17,764 bases of DNA from positions 1 to 17,764 of the forward strand of contig CAZDLW010000098.1 in NCBI GenBank assembly GCA_964505975.1. Direction: 5' to 3'. The notes under the pieces were generated by a model. The model did not search any database. It was given only the letters and a program-made list of their open reading frames with translations, and was not told the origin of the DNA. The DNA is from Gp6-AA40 sp964505975. Lineage in GTDB: Bacteria > Acidobacteriota > Vicinamibacteria > Vicinamibacterales > UBA2999. Shown piece by piece: positions 13,461 through 17,764 of this stretch (position 1 is the stretch's first letter; each line of letters opens with the position of its first letter). Both the position numbers and the translations under genes were made by a program.

Positions 13461-13835
13461 ATGAAAAACCATCCGCGCGACCTGCCGATCGGCGCCTTTG
13501 CCGCGGCGGCCGAGGTCAACGTCGAAACGGTCCGTTTCTATCAGCGCAAGGGGCTGTTACCAGGGCCGGGACGGGCCTACGGCACCATTCGGCGCTATGG
13601 CGCATCGGACGTGGCGCGCGTCAAGTTCGTGAAATCCGCTCAGCGTCTCGGGTTCAGCCTCGAGGAGATCAAAGGAATAGAGGCCGCGCTGCAAGGCTAC
13701 CGGCAGCTCACGGACGCGTACCTCCTGGCCCTGGCGAACCGCCGCAAGGGCGTCCTCGCCGCGTTCGATCGTGGCGTGCGTTCGCTTGCGGGTGACACAT
13801 TCGCCTCGGCTCTGGAAATCGTTCCCACGCGTTAG
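13461..13835 (+). CDS. merR: MerR DNA-binding domain fused to a VapC/PIN-like C-terminal tail
   Basis: ATG 13461 gives 124 residues; a TTG further upstream would read through the operator and is rejected. Residues ~8-70 are a clear mer-type MerR winged helix: LPIGAFAAAAEVNVETVRFY, QRKGLLPGPG, YGTIRRYGASDVARVKFV, and RLGFSLEEI. True MerR then has a long dimerisation helix and three Hg-binding Cys; here they are absent and no Cys remains in the protein. From about residue 79 it reads YRQLTDAYLLALANRRKGVL, AAFDRG and ALEIVP, the usual C-terminal end of PIN-domain VapC toxins, including acidic positions Asp85 and Asp103. The tail lacks the first half of the PIN fold, so RNase activity is unlikely. 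Without the dimer helix, operator binding is also doubtful. The join is in frame near 13671. Confidence 0.75.
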   Translation: MKNHPRDLPIGAFAAAAEVNVETVRFYQRKGLLPGPGRAYGTIRRYGASDVARVKFVKSAQRLGFSLEEIKGIEAALQGYRQLTDAYLLALANRRKGVLAAFDRGVRSLAGDTFASALEIVPTR

Positions 13836-13852
13836 ATGAACCGCCCGTGTCC

Positions 13853-14329
13853 TCACGGCGTCGCATAGAACGACCCGATGACGACCCCGTACGCCAGGTG
13901 CGCGATCAGGACCGAGACCGGCGTCTGGTAGCCGTAATTGAGTGCGAGGAACCCGGGTGGCTCGAGCTGCCGCATGACGGTGGGCCCCTGTTGTTCGCTC
14001 GCCATGCGCGGATGCAGGCCCGGCAGCAGACGCATGCCTACCGTCAACACGAGCGCCGCATGGACGAACCCGATGGCGGCGCCGGCCCACCAGGTGGCGT
14101 GTCCCCATTCGCGGAAGGCCGCCACGTAGAGGAGCGAGAACAGCCACCCGTTGAGCAAATGGACGCCGAAGCCGATCAGCTTCGCGCGATCGCGGCTCGG
14201 CGTGAACATCGCGCCGATCATGTACGGCAGATTCATGCGCGTCAGGCGCAGCCCCTGGCTGCTGGCCATGATCGTCGTCAGAACGAGTGTCGCCACGAAG
14301 CCCCACAAGAGCCAGCTTCCCCAGTTCAT
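13853..14329 (-). CDS. Small DUF6789-related membrane protein
   Basis: This 158-residue protein begins at ATG 14329 with GGAGG just upstream and overlaps the stop of the GH15 gene by ATGA, so it is translationally coupled as the last gene of the zwf operon. Four membrane segments are apparent: WLLWGFVATLVLTTIMASSQG, VHLLNGWLFSLLYVAAF, WWAGAAIGFVHAALVLTVGM and the C-terminal TPVSVLIAHLAYGVVIGSF. A conserved-looking loop GLHPRMASEQQGPTV lies between helices three and four. GFV.T..(M)T..M, G.M and VHLLNG are shared with the interrupted protein at 3019-3462, so the two are probably distant paralogues. No function is known to me for this family. Confidence 0.8.
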   Translation of the reverse strand: MNWGSWLLWGFVATLVLTTIMASSQGLRLTRMNLPYMIGAMFTPSRDRAKLIGFGVHLLNGWLFSLLYVAAFREWGHATWWAGAAIGFVHAALVLTVGMRLLPGLHPRMASEQQGPTVMRQLEPPGFLALNYGYQTPVSVLIAHLAYGVVIGSFYATP

Positions 14330-16200
14330 ACGCGGACCTCCGGCTGCTCCGCCTTGCTCGCCGGCGGCGGCAGCCGCCGCTCGATCGGCGGAGCGCCCTC
14401 GAGACGGCGCGCGAGCGAGACGGCCGCGTTAATCAGGCCCACATGGGTGAACGCTTGCGGGAAATTGCCCAGCGCCGCGCCGGTCGCGGGATCGATTTCT
14501 TCGGCGAACAGCCCCACGTCGTTCGCATAGCCGCAGAGACGCTCGAAGACGTCTCGGGCCACCTCCGGCGTTCCACCCCCGAGCGCCAGGAACTCCGCGC
14601 CCCAGAAGCTGCAGATCCCGAACGCGCCTTCGCCGGGCGAATCCGCTGTGCGGTAGCGGTAGAGAAGCCCCTCACCGGCGCCCAGCGCCTCGCGCACGCG
14701 CGCATACGTACCGCGCATCCGATCCGTCCCGGCGTCCTCGAAGCCGTACCACGGCAGCAGGAGCAGCGTCGCATCCAGGCGATCGCCGTCGAGTTGCGCG
14801 ACGTAGCTGCCCAGGCCTGGATGCCACGCGCGCGCGTCGATCTCGCGGCGAATGAGCGCGCGATTCTTCTGGAACATCGCCGCGGGGGCACGACCCAGGT
14901 GGCCCTGAGAATGCAGCAGCAGCAACCGATCGAGCGCCGTCCAGCACAGCACGCGTGAATGGGTGTTGTGCGCCGCACCCGATCGCGGCTCCCAGATCCC
15001 TTCGTCCGGCTCCTGCCAGTGCCGGCAGACGTACTCGCCGAAGGCGCAGAGGGTCCGCTCCGTATCGCGGTCGAGGGCGCCGCCCGCCCCCACGAAGTGC
15101 GCAACCGCGTCGATCACTTCTCCGTATACGTCGAGTTGCCGCTGTCCGGCCGCCGCATTGCCGATCCGAACCGGCCGCGATCCCCCGTAGCCAGCCAGAT
15201 GCTCCAGGACGCGTTCGTCCGCGGGCGCGTTGCCGTACACGTCGTAGAGAACGCGCAACTCCGGCTGCGTCAACCGAGTGGCGTGCAGCAGCCAGTTTAC
15301 GAAGGCGTGCGCCTCGGGGGCGCAACCCAGCGCAAAGAGCGCCCGCACGGTGAACGCGGCGTCGCGCAGCCAGCAGAAGCGGTAATCCCAATTGAGGTCC
15401 CCGCCGATGCGCTCGGGCAGCGAAGTGGTGGGTGCGGCCACCACCGCGCCCGACGGCGCGTAGACCAGGAGCTTGAGCGCGAGGGCACTGCGAATCACCA
15501 TCTCGCGACGAGGACCGTCGTATCGCAGCCTCGACGCCCAGTCTCGCCACCAGGTCACCGAGCGGGCAATCGCCGCACGCGACCATTCGCCGAGCGGCGG
15601 GAAGACGGCGGGCCAATCGTCCGCGAACGTCAACGAGGCGTGCACGGCGTCTCCGGCGCGCAGGCGCGTGCGCCCCCAGACCGTTCCGTCCGCGGTGATG
15701 TCCAGCGGGAGGTCGCTCCGCAACACGAGCAGATCCGCGCCTGTCTCCACGCGAACGCCGAACGCGCCCGCGTGCCGGACACGGTCCGGCGTTCGGCCGT
15801 AGTTCGCGCGGGGAGTGCACCGCATCTCGACCTCGACCTCGCCCGCCACGCACTTGGCGACCCGAAGGATCTCGTGGTCCGGCAGCAGCACCCGGTGCTT
15901 GTCGTCCTCCGAGGCGACCGGCATCAGATCGGTGACAACGAGGCTGCCGGCGTCCGTGTCGAAGTGCGTCTCGAGGACGTTCGTCGCGTCGATATAACCC
16001 CGCGTCACGCGGGACGGTGCGGTCGGCGCCAGACTCCAGCATCCGCCCTGCTCGTCGAGCAGCGCGCCGAAGATGGACGGGCTGTCGAACCGAGGCCAGC
16101 AGAGCCAGTCGATCGACCCGTTGCGGCCGACCAGCGCGACGGTGCGGCCGTCGCCGATAGCGGCGTAATCGCGAATCGGCGTGATCTCTCCTGCCCTCAT
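14326..16200 (-). CDS. GH15-family glycoside hydrolase (glucoamylase/trehalase type)
   Basis: The 624-residue protein starts with TPIRDYAAIGDGRTVALVGRNGSIDWLCWPRFDSPSIFG, the hallmark N-terminus of bacterial GH15 proteins. After the beta-sandwich domain (to ~residue 215) the (alpha/alpha)6 catalytic barrel shows TTSLPERIGGDLNWDYRFCWLRDAAFT, then QEPDEGIWEPRS (general-acid region, Glu400-Glu404) and GLFAEEIDPATG (general-base region, Glu567/568). Family members hydrolyse terminal alpha-glucosidic bonds; similar short bacterial proteins include trehalases and glucoamylases, so substrate is open. No signal peptide is visible, so it acts in the cytoplasm. ATG 16200 overlaps the stop of the small upstream fragment (ATGA), and the stop overlaps the next ATG. 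With zwf and the SDR it forms a glucose-releasing and glucose-oxidising operon. Confidence 0.92.
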   Translation of the reverse strand: MRAGEITPIRDYAAIGDGRTVALVGRNGSIDWLCWPRFDSPSIFGALLDEQGGCWSLAPTAPSRVTRGYIDATNVLETHFDTDAGSLVVTDLMPVASEDDKHRVLLPDHEILRVAKCVAGEVEVEMRCTPRANYGRTPDRVRHAGAFGVRVETGADLLVLRSDLPLDITADGTVWGRTRLRAGDAVHASLTFADDWPAVFPPLGEWSRAAIARSVTWWRDWASRLRYDGPRREMVIRSALALKLLVYAPSGAVVAAPTTSLPERIGGDLNWDYRFCWLRDAAFTVRALFALGCAPEAHAFVNWLLHATRLTQPELRVLYDVYGNAPADERVLEHLAGYGGSRPVRIGNAAAGQRQLDVYGEVIDAVAHFVGAGGALDRDTERTLCAFGEYVCRHWQEPDEGIWEPRSGAAHNTHSRVLCWTALDRLLLLHSQGHLGRAPAAMFQKNRALIRREIDARAWHPGLGSYVAQLDGDRLDATLLLLPWYGFEDAGTDRMRGTYARVREALGAGEGLLYRYRTADSPGEGAFGICSFWGAEFLALGGGTPEVARDVFERLCGYANDVGLFAEEIDPATGAALGNFPQAFTHVGLINAAVSLARRLEGAPPIERRLPPPASKAEQPEVRV

Positions 16201-16326
16201 GCCAGGCGCTTCCTCAAGTGGTCGCCCACACGGAGCGCGTTGGCCATGATCACAGCCCAGTTGGCGTACATCGCCTCGACGATGCCATATAGGATTCCGG
16301 CGGCCACGAAAAAACGCAACGCGTCC
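16197..16326 (-). pseudogene. Short membrane-protein fragment between SDR and GH15
   Basis: Between the SDR stop (16327) and the GH15 start the minus strand reads ALRFFVAAGILYGIVEAMYA, NWAVIMANALRVG, DHLRKRLA and stops at TGA 16199-16197, overlapping the GH15 ATG. The hydrophobic helix with YG..E....NWA resembles one helix of MFS sugar transporters as I remember them, but the rest is missing. Only TTG (16319) or GTG (16307) could start it, giving about 36-40 residues. It may be the fusion-scarred remnant of a transporter once in this operon, or a genuine micro-protein; confidence is low. Confidence 0.4.
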
Positions 16327-17145
16327 TTACCCGCCCGTGGAGAAGCCCGGATAGAGCGTCATGCCGCCGTCGACGAACAGCGTGGCGCCCGTCAGGTAGT
16401 CGGCCGCATCGGACGCCAGCCAGACGGCCACGTTCCCGATGTCGTCCGGCTCGCCGATCCGGCCGTAGGGAATCAGTTGTAGCAGTGCCGCCTCGGCCTC
16501 CGGCGTCTCCCACGCCGCCCGGTTGCTCGGCGTCCTGATCGCACCGGGCGCGATGCTGTTGACCCGAATCCGGCGAGGACCGAGCTCCTGGGCCATTGTC
16601 TTCATGAGTTGCACGACCCCGCCTTTGCTCGCGGCGTAGTTCACGTGGCCCGCCCACGGAATGCGCTCGTGGACGGAGCTGATGCAGAGGATTTTGCCCG
16701 CAGCTCTCGAGACCTCGCGCCGGACGCCGCGGCGCAGAAACTCCCGCGCCGCCTCGCGCGCGCAGAGAAACTGCCCGGTGAGATTCACAGCGAGCACCCT
16801 GTTCCACTGGTCGAGCGTCATGTCCACCAGCGGTGCATCGTCCTGGACCCCCGCGTTGTTGACGAGGATGTCCACCGTGCCGAACGCGTCGATCGTGCGC
16901 CGGAAGAGCGCGTGCACGTCGGCCTCCTGGCCGACGTCGGCCGCGATCGCGAGAGCACGTCCTCCCGCCGATGTGATGTCGTGAACGATCGTGTCGGCCG
17001 CCTCAGGGTGGCTGACGTAGTTGACGACCACTGCTGCGCCCGCCGCGGCCATGGCGCGGGCGATGCCCTCACCGATGCCAGAGTTCGCGCCGGTCACGAG
17101 GGCGACCTGCCCCGTCAAGGGCGGTGGCTGTGCTTCCGTCAGCAC
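16327..17145 (-). CDS. SDR-family oxidoreductase (glucose 1-dehydrogenase-like)
   Basis: A classical short-chain dehydrogenase of 272 residues, NAD(P)-dependent and cytoplasmic. It shows cofactor motif TGANSGIG (~18-25), NNAG (96-99), and a catalytic set Asn121, Ser157, Tyr170 and Lys174 (SSVHERIPWAGHVNYAASKGG). The C-terminal segment VNSIAPGAIRTPSNRAAW and YLTGATLFVDGGMTLYPGFS is typical of the glucose/ribitol dehydrogenase-like branch; a short Arg-rich insertion precedes the catalytic Ser. The start is GTG 17145; the frame is open further upstream, but that would overlap zwf extensively and gives low-complexity sequence. Using this GTG the gene overlaps the zwf stop by 7 nt. Glucose oxidation to gluconolactone would fit the operon, but substrate assignment inside SDRs by motif alone is weak. 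Confidence 0.88.
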   Translation of the reverse strand: MLTEAQPPPLTGQVALVTGANSGIGEGIARAMAAAGAAVVVNYVSHPEAADTIVHDITSAGGRALAIAADVGQEADVHALFRRTIDAFGTVDILVNNAGVQDDAPLVDMTLDQWNRVLAVNLTGQFLCAREAAREFLRRGVRREVSRAAGKILCISSVHERIPWAGHVNYAASKGGVVQLMKTMAQELGPRRIRVNSIAPGAIRTPSNRAAWETPEAEAALLQLIPYGRIGEPDDIGNVAVWLASDAADYLTGATLFVDGGMTLYPGFSTGG

Positions 17146-17764
17146 GGCGCCGTCTCCTCCGGTTTCGGATCGTGCCACCTCTCGCCGCCGACGCCCGCGG
17201 CCGCCGGCGGCCCCCAGCTGCCGGGCTCGTACTCGTGCACCGGCGACACACCCGCGAGCGCCGGCTCGATCACCCGCCACGCCGCCTCGACGCTGTCGTC
17301 ACGCGTGTAGATCTCGGTGGCCGCCGTAACATCGACACGCAGCAGGCGCTCGTACGGCAGTTGTTCGCTGCGCGGCTCGTGACGGGCGACGAGCTCCACC
17401 GGCTCGCCGCGCATGTGATCGCCAGCCTGCTTGACCCGCGCGCCCGCCGAGATCACGACCTCCGGGCTGAGCCGAAAGCGGAAGTAGTTCGAAGTCGCCT
17501 GGCTGATCTCGTCGAAGATCTCCAGCGGCGGGCACTTCAGACGCACCCTGACCTCGGTGGCGGTGATCGGCAGGCGTTTGCCGGCGCGGATGTAGAAGGG
17601 CACGCCGCCCCAGCGCCAGGTGTCGATGTGCAGGCACAGCGCGGCAAACGTCTCGACCTGGGAATCCGCCGCCACACCTTTCTCCGTGCGATAGCCGCGA
17701 AACTGGCCCCGCACCACGCACGCGGGGTCCAGCGGCCGCATCGCGCGGAACAGCCGCAGCTTCT
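17139..17764 (-). CDS. zwf: Glucose-6-phosphate 1-dehydrogenase, 5' part outside window
   Basis: The C-terminal ~208 residues of G6PD are present; the protein enters at the right edge (KLRLFRAMRPLDP). Family motifs include VRGQFRGYR, ETFAALCLHIDTWRWGGVPFYIRAGKRLP, the beta-sheet segment VRVRLKCPP, and PYERLLRVDVTAATEIYTR, followed by WRVIEPAL and YEPGSWGPPAA, which is the usual end. Zwf oxidises glucose 6-phosphate to 6-phosphogluconolactone with NAD(P)+ and opens the oxidative pentose phosphate pathway. The ~20-residue tail after YEPGSWGP is slightly extended. It is the most upstream visible gene of the minus-strand operon and overlaps the SDR start by 7 nt. The normal next enzyme, Pgl, is found only as a scrap at 11763-11931. 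Confidence 0.93.
   Translation of the reverse strand, partial: KLRLFRAMRPLDPACVVRGQFRGYRTEKGVAADSQVETFAALCLHIDTWRWGGVPFYIRAGKRLPITATEVRVRLKCPPLEIFDEISQATSNYFRFRLSPEVVISAGARVKQAGDHMRGEPVELVARHEPRSEQLPYERLLRVDVTAATEIYTRDDSVEAAWRVIEPALAGVSPVHEYEPGSWGPPAAAGVGGERWHDPKPEETAPC

Noticed and set aside
14959..16482. 507-codon plus-strand ORF opposite GH15
   Set aside because: Antisense shadow of GH15, whose catalytic motifs are intact on the minus strand.

Overview
This is a GC-rich bacterial chromosome segment with tightly packed genes, high GC at third codon positions and several ATGA stop/start overlaps. The gene families (a GH63-type MGH1-like glucosidase, an NTT-type transporter joined to HEAT repeats and a cNMP-binding-like domain, DUF6789-like membrane proteins, a GH15 enzyme beside zwf) suggest an Acidobacteriota/Vicinamibacteria-like soil or sediment organism. 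That placement is inferred from remembered family distribution, not from a marker gene.

Left part (1-6579): an incomplete minus-strand glucosidase faces a plus-strand series: a TVP38/DedA-type membrane protein, a DUF6789-like membrane protein interrupted by one in-frame TGA, ribulose-phosphate 3-epimerase (rpe), a HAD hydrolase, and a mercuric-reductase-like flavin disulfide oxidoreductase that overlaps the HAD gene by ATGA. Middle (6607-9709): one minus-strand locus encodes NTT transporter + HEAT repeats + cNMP-binding-like domain, now split in two reading frames by an apparent one-base shift near 8050.

The most unusual part is 9852-13835. Nearly everything there is a truncated, frameshifted or fused gene piece: a 5'-truncated hypothetical gene, a HvfC/DUF2063-type fragment with two frameshifts, an N-terminally truncated TVP38 gene, a block of hairpins and inverted repeats, the tail of 6-phosphogluconolactonase (pgl) abutting a C-terminally truncated merA, merA fused in frame to a damaged merT, and a merR whose metal-sensing half is replaced by what looks like the tail of a VapC/PIN toxin. 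The mer operator/promoter between merT and merR is a perfect 13-bp dyad. It looks like a decayed mercury-resistance island with repeated illegitimate joins; an assembly artefact must be excluded.

Right part (13853-17764): a minus-strand carbohydrate operon reads zwf (incomplete) > SDR oxidoreductase > a short membrane-protein fragment > GH15 glucoamylase/trehalase-type enzyme > a small membrane protein, joined by 4-7 nt overlaps. With rpe on the left, the pgl scrap in the middle and glycoside hydrolases on both flanks, the island may have landed in, and partly destroyed, a glucose/pentose-phosphate gene neighbourhood (inference). I saw no rRNA, tRNA, CRISPR array or intact transposase.
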